Shown in pieces: positions 41,897-48,975 of a stretch of 64,000 bases of DNA. The notes beneath the pieces are model-generated. The model searched no databases, was not told the DNA's origin, and saw nothing but the letters and a program-made list of their open reading frames with translations. Source of the DNA: Oscillospiraceae bacterium (GTDB lineage Bacteria > Bacillota > Clostridia > Oscillospirales > Ruminococcaceae); the NCBI GenBank assembly GCA_015066115.1, contig SVOZ01000003.1, positions 1-64,000 on the forward strand. The letters are read 5' to 3'. The translations under genes and the position numbers were made by a program. Positions within the stretch are counted from its first letter, which is position 1; each line of letters opens with the position of its first letter.

Positions 41897-44425
41897 GTGA
41901 AAAAGAAACTATTAGCGCTTCTCCTCACAGTTGCCATGGTGGTAACTTTCCTCCCCTTCTCGGCACTCGTTAGCGCCGAAGACTCTACCGAGACTACAAC
42001 TACTGAAGGAGTTATCGGTACCTTTGTTAAGGTCCCCGAGCATTCTGGATTTAAGGACGCTGTAAATGGTGGAGAATATCACGTTCAGTCAACGGAACTT
42101 AATTTTATGGGATTCACTAGTGCCGGTGCGGTTCGTATGTATAAAGAAAATCAATATGGCGAATGGTTCTGGAAAGCTCCGCACACTTACACATGGAAAA
42201 ATGCAAGTACTCCGGAAGATATCGTTGTAGATATGCCTGTTGATATTAGAGAGAGTACAATGTACAACAATACAGGATATGGTGCGAGTGATCTTTCAAA
42301 ACTTACATTTGATGATACTAACTATATTGCTATTCGTTTGAAGTTTAACGACTATTCTAATAGTATAAATTATAGTACTGCGGGAATTACTGGTTTTAAT
42401 GTGGCCGGTACAAGCATTATTACTACAGACACTATAAAAGACACATATCCGGTCCTTTGGTTTGATCTTGAGAATGGTACCACTTCCAGATGGTATGCAC
42501 ATGGCTTGAGTGATAACAATCCTGCGGTAATGTATATGATGGGTAACATGGATGGATATATGCTTATCCCGATTAAGCGTTTAGGTGCAGATAATGTTAA
42601 AACAAATAAGTACATTACCTATAAGTTTGAAGCTACTGTTACTAATGACGCAACAAAGAAGAAAACTTCTTGGAAAGATAAAGAACTTCTTATTGGTGAT
42701 GCCCTTATAGTTGATAAGGATACATTTGTTGCTGCTAAGATAAAAGAATACGGAACTACAAAATATCACTCTGCTACAAATGATAGTTCTTTTATAGCAC
42801 AGCGCATTCCTTCCTATGAACACGGATTGATTCATGGTTTTAATATGTATCGTGGAAACGCGGGCAAAGTTTATGCGCGAAATGATGCAAGCGGCGCTGC
42901 TGCGGGAGATAACTATCACTATGTAAGTCTTCCTAACGGCGACAGAGCTATTGATATTTCTAGAACTGCCGCGGCTACCACATCATTAAATGTTTATCCC
43001 TCATGGGCTAACACTTATGATAATATCCGTACATCGTTTTATACATATTACACACAAGGCGGAGTTCCTAGTGATATGACAATCACTTATAAGACAGCCA
43101 TTGCTTTCAGAATTGCGTCTACTGGTAATGAAGATAAAGAATTTTATGTTAAGTATGGCGTTAGAAAAGGCTCCGATAGTTTCTATAGTGCTAGAATTGC
43201 AAGAGCAGGAGGCGTCATCAAGTATCTTGATATTAAAACAGGCGAAGTTCATGATTATACTTTGACAGATAAAGGAATTACTGTAAAAGGAAACCTTGAC
43301 GGCTGGTTTATTGTCCCTGACTTTACTTCTACCTATTTCACAGAATGCGGTAGTGAAGCACTTAATGGATATTTTGATTATATGAAATCAGCCAAAGGTT
43401 GGGGCTGCACAGTTTCCGGCTTTGATAGCTCGTCAACAAGCCAGAAGTTCTTCTTTGGTGACGTATCGTACGTATCAAATATGGATCAGTTTATAAATGT
43501 TCATTCTAAGTCTCCTCTTGAGCAAGGAGCTAAAGCATCTCTTACTCTTGAAGATGCTTTCTCTGTAAATATTAAAATTAATAAAACAAGATATGATGAG
43601 ATTTATAATGGCAACTATACTGTTCCTACAGTAAGTATGAAGCTTGAAGGCAGAGACACTACAACAACAGTAAAAGCTTCGTCTGTTTCAAACGGTATGT
43701 ATGTATTTACCTATTCCGATATTCCTGCACAGAAAATGGGAGATACGCTTACCACAACACTCACATGGGGCGTAGATGATGCAGGCGATCCTATAAAAAC
43801 CACATCAACATACAGTGTAAAACAGTATGCCGTAAATAAACTTAATGATACCACTGCTTCGGCTGAGCTTAAAACAGCCGTAGCTGATATGCTCAATTAC
43901 GGCGCATCAGTTCAGCAGTATTGTAACTATAAAACCGATGCACTTGTAAATGATGTTGATGGTATTGACCTTACAAAATATGCAACCGGAAGCGAACCGA
44001 CACTTACTAAAAACACCAGTCCTCTTTCCGGCACTGCAAATGGTGCTAACTGGAAAGCTGTTTCACTTAAACTTGAAGGAACCATTAATATGCTCCTTAA
44101 GTTTAATGCAGAAGGCACTGATGGCCTTGTTATGAAGATCTACGATAATGACGATAATGAGATTGCATCGTACAAAGAATTTTCACAAGATTTAAGTGGT
44201 GCTTATTTTGTACACTTCAGAAACCTTAATGCTGACCAAATGCGTGAGAATATCAAAGCTAAGATTTTTGATGCTGACGGAAATCAGGTAAGTGAAACTC
44301 TTACTTACAGCATTCAGGATTATGTTGCTAGCAAGCAAAACCATAATGAAGTTGGAACACTTGTTAAGAATATGCTTAAATACGGTGATGCTGTTGCGGC
44401 ATACGCGGCCACTCTTGAGGCTTAA
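41897..44425 (+). CDS. large secreted protein with two C-terminal repeat domains
   Basis: An 842-residue exported protein. It has a basic N-terminus, a signal peptide (about 1-27, cleavage after VSA) and a Thr-rich linker. A long, aromatic-rich beta region of no recognised family follows (about 40-530). Two related C-terminal modules end in TYSVKQYAVNKLNDTTASAE...VADMLNYGASVQQY and TYSIQDYVASKQNHNE...VKNMLKYGDAVAAY (about 540-842). Such modules occur in surface proteins of gut Clostridia (recollection). No LPXTG or membrane anchor. It starts with GTG at 41897 behind AGAGGG. The 46-residue peptide gene follows after 34 nt. Confidence 0.75.
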   Translation: MKKKLLALLLTVAMVVTFLPFSALVSAEDSTETTTTEGVIGTFVKVPEHSGFKDAVNGGEYHVQSTELNFMGFTSAGAVRMYKENQYGEWFWKAPHTYTWKNASTPEDIVVDMPVDIRESTMYNNTGYGASDLSKLTFDDTNYIAIRLKFNDYSNSINYSTAGITGFNVAGTSIITTDTIKDTYPVLWFDLENGTTSRWYAHGLSDNNPAVMYMMGNMDGYMLIPIKRLGADNVKTNKYITYKFEATVTNDATKKKTSWKDKELLIGDALIVDKDTFVAAKIKEYGTTKYHSATNDSSFIAQRIPSYEHGLIHGFNMYRGNAGKVYARNDASGAAAGDNYHYVSLPNGDRAIDISRTAAATTSLNVYPSWANTYDNIRTSFYTYYTQGGVPSDMTITYKTAIAFRIASTGNEDKEFYVKYGVRKGSDSFYSARIARAGGVIKYLDIKTGEVHDYTLTDKGITVKGNLDGWFIVPDFTSTYFTECGSEALNGYFDYMKSAKGWGCTVSGFDSSSTSQKFFFGDVSYVSNMDQFINVHSKSPLEQGAKASLTLEDAFSVNIKINKTRYDEIYNGNYTVPTVSMKLEGRDTTTTVKASSVSNGMYVFTYSDIPAQKMGDTLTTTLTWGVDDAGDPIKTTSTYSVKQYAVNKLNDTTASAELKTAVADMLNYGASVQQYCNYKTDALVNDVDGIDLTKYATGSEPTLTKNTSPLSGTANGANWKAVSLKLEGTINMLLKFNAEGTDGLVMKIYDNDDNEIASYKEFSQDLSGAYFVHFRNLNADQMRENIKAKIFDADGNQVSETLTYSIQDYVASKQNHNEVGTLVKNMLKYGDAVAAYAATLEA

Positions 44426-44459
44426 TTAATTTAAATTAATATTAAGGAGGTATTTTTAA

Positions 44460-44600
44460 ATGAACAAGAAATATCTTGATCCCGAAATGAATGTAACACT
44501 TTTTGAGAGTGTTGATGTAATTACCACAAGCGGCGTTGAGCTTCCCGATGATGAGCTCACCGGCGGAACAGGCGTTGAAGGCGAAGACGACGGTCTCTAA
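44460..44600 (+). CDS. 46-residue acidic peptide, candidate RiPP-like precursor
   Basis: Small gene with an excellent AAGGAGG site. The peptide starts MNKKYLDPEMNVTLFESVDV, continues with ITTSGVELPDDEL and ends in a Gly/Asp/Glu-rich tail GTGVEGEDDGL. The N-terminal half could be a helical leader and the acidic half a core with Thr/Ser acceptors (T22, T23, S24). The YxxPExxVxxFExxDVITTSG pattern resembles short orphan peptides common in gut Clostridia (recollection). It sits between the secreted 842-residue protein and a strong terminator, just before HPr-kinase-like, PqqD, peptidase and nucleotidyltransferase genes. No signal peptide. The precursor role is inference. Confidence 0.65.
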   Translation: MNKKYLDPEMNVTLFESVDVITTSGVELPDDELTGGTGVEGEDDGL

Positions 44601-44610
44601 GAAAAACTAA

Positions 44611-44648
44611 AAAAGAGCTGCTGCAATTTACGCAGCAGCTCTTTTCTC
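44611..44648 (+). terminator. terminator after peptide gene
   Basis: Perfect 14-bp stem (AAAAGAGCTGCTGC/GCAGCAGCTCTTTT) with a 7-nt loop. It separates abundant peptide mRNA from the enzyme genes; read-through may supply the latter. Confidence 0.85.
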
Positions 44649-44670
44649 TTAAAAGTAAACGAGCCAAGAA

Positions 44671-44722
44671 TCCCTCAGTCAAAACCTACGGTTTTGCCAG
44701 CTCCCTTTAGGCAAGGGAGCCA
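44671..44722. repeat. partial copy of CCCTCAGTC MITE-like repeat
   Basis: Contains CCCTCAGTC, an AAAACC/GGTTTT hairpin, GCCAGCTCCC and a CTCCCTT/AAGGGAG hairpin ending in GGGAGCC. The modules and order match one half of the element at 30472-30578. It lies between the peptide terminator and the kinase-like gene. Confidence 0.6.
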
Positions 44723-44742
44723 ATAAAATAAGGAGTTTACAG

Positions 44743-45489
44743 ATGTTTGAATTTAAAATAAAACTTGCTGATAAACTTATATTACTTAAAAGTCGATTTG
44801 AGTTTTCGCGCGATTTTTGCCGCGACTATCTCTTTGACTTTGCTTGTGCGCCTGATATAACAGCACAGGTGTCCTTTAATGAGGTGGAGGAGGAAATGAG
44901 CGCCGCCGAGGTTGCGGTTACGCCTCAGTATGCCGAGTGCCTCTGCCTTTACCGAAAGATAGCTGAAAAACTGCCGCTTTTTGACAGATGCGTTATGCAT
45001 GGCGCCGCAATTGAGTATGGTGGCTCGGCATTTATTTTCACCGCCCCGAGCGGCGTTGGCAAGACCACACATATTAAGCTTTGGAAAAAATATTTAGGCG
45101 AAAAAGTCAGTATTATCAATGGTGACAAGCCTATTTTGAAAATAAAAAATGACGACGTAACGGTGTTTTCGTCGGCTTGGGCCGGCAAGGAAAAAATGCA
45201 AAGCAACACAAGCGCGCCGCTAAAGGCAATCTGCCTTTTAAAAAGGGCTGCGCAAAACAAAATTTATAAGGTCAACCCAAAACAACATCTTGCCGCTATA
45301 CTAAACCAAATTTATCTACCCAAGGACGAGCAGTCTGCAGAGAAAAACCTGCAGCTTTTTTCACAGCTTTTGGAGCAAACTCCGATTTACATTTTAGAGT
45401 GCGACATATCACAAGCGGCTGTCAAAACCTCGTTTGAGGAGCTGACAGGTAGGAAGTTTTTAATAAAGGAGCAAAACAATGAAAATTAA
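44743..45489 (+). CDS. HPr kinase-like protein (RiPP-type tailoring kinase candidate)
   Basis: A 248-residue P-loop protein of the HPr-kinase/PEP-carboxykinase fold without the N-terminal HPrK regulatory domain. It has MHGAAIEY near 85-92, Walker A APSGVGKTT at 101-109, an INGDKP acidic site near 125-130 (HPrK has DD here) and SSAWAGKE near 142-149. The same architecture occurs in kinases that phosphorylate lasso peptides and in HprK-related kinases of peptide-modification clusters (family knowledge). It probably phosphorylates a Ser/Thr on a peptide. The ATG follows AAGGAG. Its end overlaps the pqqD-like gene by 11 bp. Confidence 0.82.
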   Translation: MFEFKIKLADKLILLKSRFEFSRDFCRDYLFDFACAPDITAQVSFNEVEEEMSAAEVAVTPQYAECLCLYRKIAEKLPLFDRCVMHGAAIEYGGSAFIFTAPSGVGKTTHIKLWKKYLGEKVSIINGDKPILKIKNDDVTVFSSAWAGKEKMQSNTSAPLKAICLLKRAAQNKIYKVNPKQHLAAILNQIYLPKDEQSAEKNLQLFSQLLEQTPIYILECDISQAAVKTSFEELTGRKFLIKEQNNEN

Positions 45490-45748
45490 AAAGGGTTTTG
45501 TTAAGCAAAAGCTCGGCGACACCACCATAATCGTCAGCACAGGCGAGCTGAGCCGCGAGTTTCACGGAATGATTGAGCTAAACGAAACGGGCGCTGAGAT
45601 ATGGGACTGCATTTCATCGGGAATGAACCTTATCGAAACTGCTCAAAAGCTCTCAGAGGAATACGGAATAGATATTCAGAAAGCAACCGACGATGTTACC
45701 AAAATAGTAAACAAAATGCTTGAAGCTGGAGTTTTTGAAAATGAATGA
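45479..45748 (+). CDS. PqqD-family peptide-binding protein (RRE)
   Basis: An 89-residue PqqD-like winged-helix domain. Three N-terminal beta strands (KKGFVKQKLGDTTIIVSTG) precede the hallmark MIELNETGAEIWDCISSG near 31-48. A helix then continues through AQKLSEEYGIDIQKATDDVTK. Such domains bind leader peptides and present them to modifying enzymes. It overlaps both neighbours, with an AAGGAG site, so kinase, PqqD and peptidase are made together. The likely ligand is the 46-residue peptide at 44460 (inference). Confidence 0.9.
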   Translation: MKIKKGFVKQKLGDTTIIVSTGELSREFHGMIELNETGAEIWDCISSGMNLIETAQKLSEEYGIDIQKATDDVTKIVNKMLEAGVFENE

Positions 45749-46187
45749 TAGGCTTGCCGCCGAGCAGGTTTTAAAAGAAAAGGGCTTTTTCGTTAAAACA
45801 ACTGCCGGAATAAGTATGAAACCGCTTTTTCGCGACAGATGCGACAGGGTTGTTATAAAGCCTGTAACCCAGCGGCTCAAAAAATACGATGTACCGCTCT
45901 ATCGAAGGGGCGACGAGCTTGTTTTGCACCGCGTTATTGAAGTTAAAGGCGACGGATATGTTATCTGCGGCGACAACTGCGTCAATTTTGAGGACGTAAA
46001 GGACGAGCAGATAATAGGCGTGCTGTCGGAATTTTATCGCAAAAACAAGCACTACAGCGTAGAGCATAGGGGATACAAGCTTTATTCGCGCATTTGGGTC
46101 GCGATTTATCCCGTAAGAATGTTCTTTAAAAGAGTGCGCGGCCGTGCGGCAAAAATTTATCACAAGCTTTGGAGGAAAAATGGCTGA
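45741..46187 (+). CDS. S24/S26-type Ser/His peptidase
   Basis: A 148-residue signal-peptidase-fold protease. The nucleophile motif GISMKP places Ser25, RRGDELVLHRVIEV gives His63, and VICGDNC (74-80) is the conserved GDN box. The Ser/His arrangement matches the two ER-type SipW peptidases further along this island rather than Ser/Lys LepB. No N-terminal membrane helix; a C-terminal hydrophobic-basic segment (IWVAIYPVRMFFKRV) may touch the membrane. It overlaps the PqqD gene by 8 bp. It probably cleaves the leader of a cognate peptide (inference). Confidence 0.82.
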   Translation: MNDRLAAEQVLKEKGFFVKTTAGISMKPLFRDRCDRVVIKPVTQRLKKYDVPLYRRGDELVLHRVIEVKGDGYVICGDNCVNFEDVKDEQIIGVLSEFYRKNKHYSVEHRGYKLYSRIWVAIYPVRMFFKRVRGRAAKIYHKLWRKNG

Positions 46188-47331
46188 CTTTAAAAATGAG
46201 TATGAATATCTCATTCACCTTGTAAAATGCGCCATAAATAACATACAGCCGCAGGAAAAGCCCGAAAATCTTTCTTTTGAAAAGGTTTTTGAGTACGGCA
46301 AAATCCACGAGGTCGGCAATATTGCCTTTGTAAGCCTTCAAAGGCTTGAAAACAAGCCTGATGAAGAGGTTTTTAAAAAGTGGAAGACCTTTTATGCCTT
46401 TTCGCTAAGCCGTCACGCAAATCAGCTTGAGGTGCGAAAAGAGATTTTAGCAACCTTTAAAAAGATAGGTGTTCGCTCGCTTGAGGCTCAAGGAACGGTT
46501 GTAAAAGCCTTTTATCCTCAACCCGAATGGCGAATGATGACCGACATTGATTTTATAATCGACCGACAAAATCTCGAAAAGGTAAATCAGGTGATGCAGA
46601 ATTTGGGGTACAAAACAAAGTGCTCTGTAAATTCAAACAATGTGCTTTTTGAGGTTGACGTTTTCGGAAAATACAACACCTTAATTGAGATACATTCCGA
46701 GTTTTTTGAGCGGCAAAATCAGGAAAGCTACGGCACCATTACCAACCCCTTTGAAACAGCCGAGCCAACAGGTGAGGGCCTTTGTTACAGACTGCCCGAC
46801 ACCGAATTTTATCTTTTTAGCCTGCTACACTGCATAAAGCACTATTTAGGCAAGGGCGCAGGCATACGCCGCATTCTCGATGCCTACATTTTAAAGAAAC
46901 AGCTTTATAAAAAGGTCGACACCGAATATGTAAATTCAGTGCTCGAAAAGGCAGGCTATCTAAAAACAGCCGAGCAAATCTATGCTCTGGCAGATAAATG
47001 GTTTTCAAGTGGCGAGGTGTGCGCTGATTTAAGCGCCGCCGAACAGCTTGTTTTTGCGGCGGGAAATCACGGAACAGGGCAGATTGAGCTGAGCCACGAA
47101 TTTGAAAAATCGGGCAAGGGCAATAAACTTGTCTTTAAGCTAAAAAAATTCTTTTCCCGAATTTTTATAAGCAAGGCGGAAATTTACAGCGCTTATCCCT
47201 TTTGCCGAAAACACAGATATCCGCTATTTTTGTGCTGGATTCATCGCATTTTATGTTTGATTTTTATAAAGAAAAAGAGAAAACAGGCACTTAATACCAT
47301 TTCAACAATAAAAGACACTCAACTAAAATAA
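46180..47331 (+). CDS. NTP_transf_5-family nucleotidyltransferase
   Basis: A 383-residue member of the putative nucleotidyltransferase family found beside HPr-kinase-like and PqqD genes. The core motif is RMMTDIDFIID, with D122 and D124 as metal ligands, followed by EVDVFGKYNTLIEIHSEFF and HCIKHYLGKGAGIRRILD. A basic C-terminus follows. In lasso-peptide clusters a relative acts after the kinase to add a sugar-type group to the phosphate (family knowledge), so sequential phosphorylation and decoration is plausible. Start ATG at 46180 follows GGAGG and overlaps the peptidase gene by 8 bp; last gene of the operon. Confidence 0.82.
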   Translation: MADFKNEYEYLIHLVKCAINNIQPQEKPENLSFEKVFEYGKIHEVGNIAFVSLQRLENKPDEEVFKKWKTFYAFSLSRHANQLEVRKEILATFKKIGVRSLEAQGTVVKAFYPQPEWRMMTDIDFIIDRQNLEKVNQVMQNLGYKTKCSVNSNNVLFEVDVFGKYNTLIEIHSEFFERQNQESYGTITNPFETAEPTGEGLCYRLPDTEFYLFSLLHCIKHYLGKGAGIRRILDAYILKKQLYKKVDTEYVNSVLEKAGYLKTAEQIYALADKWFSSGEVCADLSAAEQLVFAAGNHGTGQIELSHEFEKSGKGNKLVFKLKKFFSRIFISKAEIYSAYPFCRKHRYPLFLCWIHRILCLIFIKKKRKQALNTISTIKDTQLK

Positions 47332-47359
47332 AAGAACGGGCGAGTTCGCCCGTTCTTTT
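47330..47359 (+). terminator. terminator of peptide-modification operon
   Basis: Perfect 14-bp stem AAAAGAACGGGCGA/TCGCCCGTTCTTTT ending in a T run. The next 90 bp are plain AT-rich DNA up to a new promoter. Confidence 0.9.
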
Positions 47360-47450
47360 ATGTTTTCAGCAATTTTCTGCAAAGCGGCTTTTTTAAAGCA
47401 AAAACAAAGCTAAATTGTTAAGAAAAAGCAAACTTTTTTAATAAAAATGC

Positions 47451-47479
47451 TTGTAAATTTTTGGGCATTATGATACAAT
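47451..47479 (+). promoter_or_regulatory. promoter of orphan RNA
   Basis: TTGTAA, a 17-bp spacer and TACAAT with TGA just before the -10. No plus-strand open frame follows before the terminator at 47580. Confidence 0.7.
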
Positions 47480-47485
47480 TTCCCC

Positions 47486-47580
47486 GTAAACTGATAAACA
47501 CATACCCCACAGAAATTAGGCCGGCACTTTCGTAGTCCTTTATGCGAACGGACTTATGAAATGTGTGTCGGTCTTTTTTT
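47486..47580 (+). ncRNA. candidate small structured RNA of unknown class
   Basis: A 95-nt unit with its own promoter and a 3' hairpin. GGCCGGCAC pairs with GTGTCGGTC, and inside it TTTCGTAGTCC pairs with GGACTTATGAAA (one bulge), followed by T8. A 5' single-stranded segment AAACACAT can alternatively pair with ATGTGTGT in the 3' arm, giving a mutually exclusive or pseudoknotted fold. No gene follows on this strand, so it looks like a trans-acting RNA rather than a leader. No known family recognised. Confidence 0.6.
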
Positions 47581-47639
47581 ATAATGAGCTAAATAAAAAA
47601 GCACCGCAAAACGATGTTTACAGTGCTTGTTATAATATG

Positions 47640-47927
47640 CTATTTTTCTTTATTTCGGAGACTGTCAGCTAACGCGCGTAAAAGTGCTACATCGTTTTTG
47701 CTGATTCCGGTAACATCTATGGTCTCCCGTTTATCCAAACCGAGTAAATAGTCTGTGCTTACATGAAATATCCTCGCTAATCGACTCAAAACATCAGGGG
47801 ATGGCGCTCTTTCGCTTAGTTCATAAAATGAAATAACGCTTTTGGTGATTCCTAAACGCTGGGCTAACTGAAGCTGTGTGAGTCCTGCCTGGGTTCTTAA
47901 CTCTTTCAAGCGATTGCTAAAACCCAC
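47640..47927 (-). CDS. XRE-family regulator divergent from sipW
   Basis: A 95-residue repressor-type protein. The N-terminal helix-turn-helix (about 6-60) has GLTQLQLAQRLGITKSVISF and the C-terminal part of HTH_3 domains (LARIFHVSTDYLLGLD). A short helical tail of about 30 residues may dimerise. It starts with GTG behind AAAGGAG. It is transcribed away from the SipW/TasA module, with which it shares a 219-bp region holding a GTAC inverted repeat. A SinR-like role as local repressor of the matrix genes is inferred from position only. Confidence 0.85.
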   Translation of the reverse strand: MGFSNRLKELRTQAGLTQLQLAQRLGITKSVISFYELSERAPSPDVLSRLARIFHVSTDYLLGLDKRETIDVTGISKNDVALLRALADSLRNKEK

Positions 47928-47967
47928 TTATTTATCACTCCTTTCCACAAATATTATGTCCTTAAAA

Positions 47968-47994
47968 AGTACGAATTTGGTGTTTTTTTGTACT
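47968..47994. promoter_or_regulatory. GTAC inverted repeat, candidate XRE operator
   Basis: AGTAC (47968-47972) and GTACT (47990-47994) form an inverted pair just 8 bp upstream of the sipW -35, between the divergent genes. It has the same core as the palindromes at 2915-2963. Confidence 0.4.
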
Positions 47995-48001
47995 AATAGA
48001 G

Positions 48002-48030
48002 TTGACTTTTAAAACGAGATGGAATATACT
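48002..48030 (+). promoter_or_regulatory. promoter of SipW/TasA module
   Basis: TTGACT, a 17-bp spacer and TATACT. The leader of about 110 nt includes a CGCAGTT/ACTGCG hairpin just before the ribosome site (48113-48128). Confidence 0.7.
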
Positions 48031-48146
48031 AAATAAATCCATACTCTTGAGCTACGACAAAGTGGAAGGTAATAATTCTGTTGCAAATTTCACGTATATA
48101 GAAAAATAAAAAACGCAGTTCTACTGCGAGAAATGAGGTAGCCATT

Positions 48147-48809
48147 ATGGCAAAAGAAAGGACTTCTACAGCACACAAAATTCTAACTATAGTCGGAACA
48201 GTTTTATGTGTCATTTTAATTCCAATCCTGCTCATCAATGTTACGCTTATTGCAAAGAGCTACATAAACAAGGATGAGGTTCCAAGCATTGGAGGAACAT
48301 TCCCTTTGATCGTTCTGACAGATTCAATGTACCCCGAGATCGAGAGCGGAGATCTCATTATATGTAACACCGCCGAGGCAGAGGATATAAAAGAAAAGGA
48401 TGTTATTTGCTTCTTTGATCCCGCAGGTAATGGCACAAGCATCGTTACTCACCGCGTTGTCGAAATTGTCGAGGAAAACGGTGAGGTCTTCTTCCGTACA
48501 CGCGGTGATAACAATAACACCGAGGATAAGGAGCTGGTGCCCGCCGAAAACTTAGTTGGTGTTTACAAGGTGAGAATTGCCGGCGCCGGCCATATTGCAA
48601 TGTTTATGCAGTCTACCACAGGACTTATCATTTGTGTGGTTCTTCCTATTATTCTTTTGGTTGGATATGATATTGTTCGTCGTCGTATCTATGAAAAGAA
48701 TAAGCAAAGCGACACAGATGCACTGCTTGCCGAACTTGAGGCTTTGCGCGCTGAGAAAGCCGAAAAAGAAAAGGCCACAGCAAACAGCACCGATGCATCT
48801 GATTCTTAA
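48147..48809 (+). CDS. sipW: SipW-type (ER-type) signal peptidase I
   Basis: Membrane protease that removes signal peptides from TasA-like proteins. The 220-residue protein has an N-terminal membrane helix (about 14-36). Nucleophile Ser60 lies in LTDSMYP, His102 in VTHRVVE replaces the Lys of bacterial LepB, and the RGDNN box is at 119-123. A second membrane helix (about 153-174) and a charged, coiled-coil-like C-terminal tail rich in Glu/Lys/Ala end the protein. Ribosome site GAGGT. It is the first gene of the surface module; TasA-like substrates follow directly. Confidence 0.93.
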   Translation: MAKERTSTAHKILTIVGTVLCVILIPILLINVTLIAKSYINKDEVPSIGGTFPLIVLTDSMYPEIESGDLIICNTAEAEDIKEKDVICFFDPAGNGTSIVTHRVVEIVEENGEVFFRTRGDNNNTEDKELVPAENLVGVYKVRIAGAGHIAMFMQSTTGLIICVVLPIILLVGYDIVRRRIYEKNKQSDTDALLAELEALRAEKAEKEKATANSTDASDS

Positions 48810-48854
48810 GTATATTCTTCCTTCGGAAGCCACGTCCGAGGATGATATATAATG

Positions 48855-48899
48855 CCGCGGCATTCTCTGCGGATGGGTAATTCTCTTAGAATGCCCGGT
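48855..48899 (+). promoter_or_regulatory. stable hairpin in sipW-tasA intergenic leader
   Basis: GGCATTCT (48859-48866) pairs with AGAATGCC (48888-48895), extended by CCG/CGG across one bulge. No T run follows, so it is not a terminator. It may be a processing or mRNA-stabilising element before the abundant matrix-protein gene. Confidence 0.5.
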
Positions 48900-48975
48900 A
48901 CACTATCTTTCTCGGAAAAGGGGAAGAATTATAAAAGAAGGCTGAAAAGCCTATGACGAAAGGAGTTTTTCTACT

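Noticed and set aside
44460..47331. Lasso peptide biosynthetic cluster
   Set aside because: The kinase-like, PqqD and nucleotidyltransferase genes fit, but the asparagine-synthetase-like cyclase and transglutaminase-like leader peptidase required for lasso peptides are absent.
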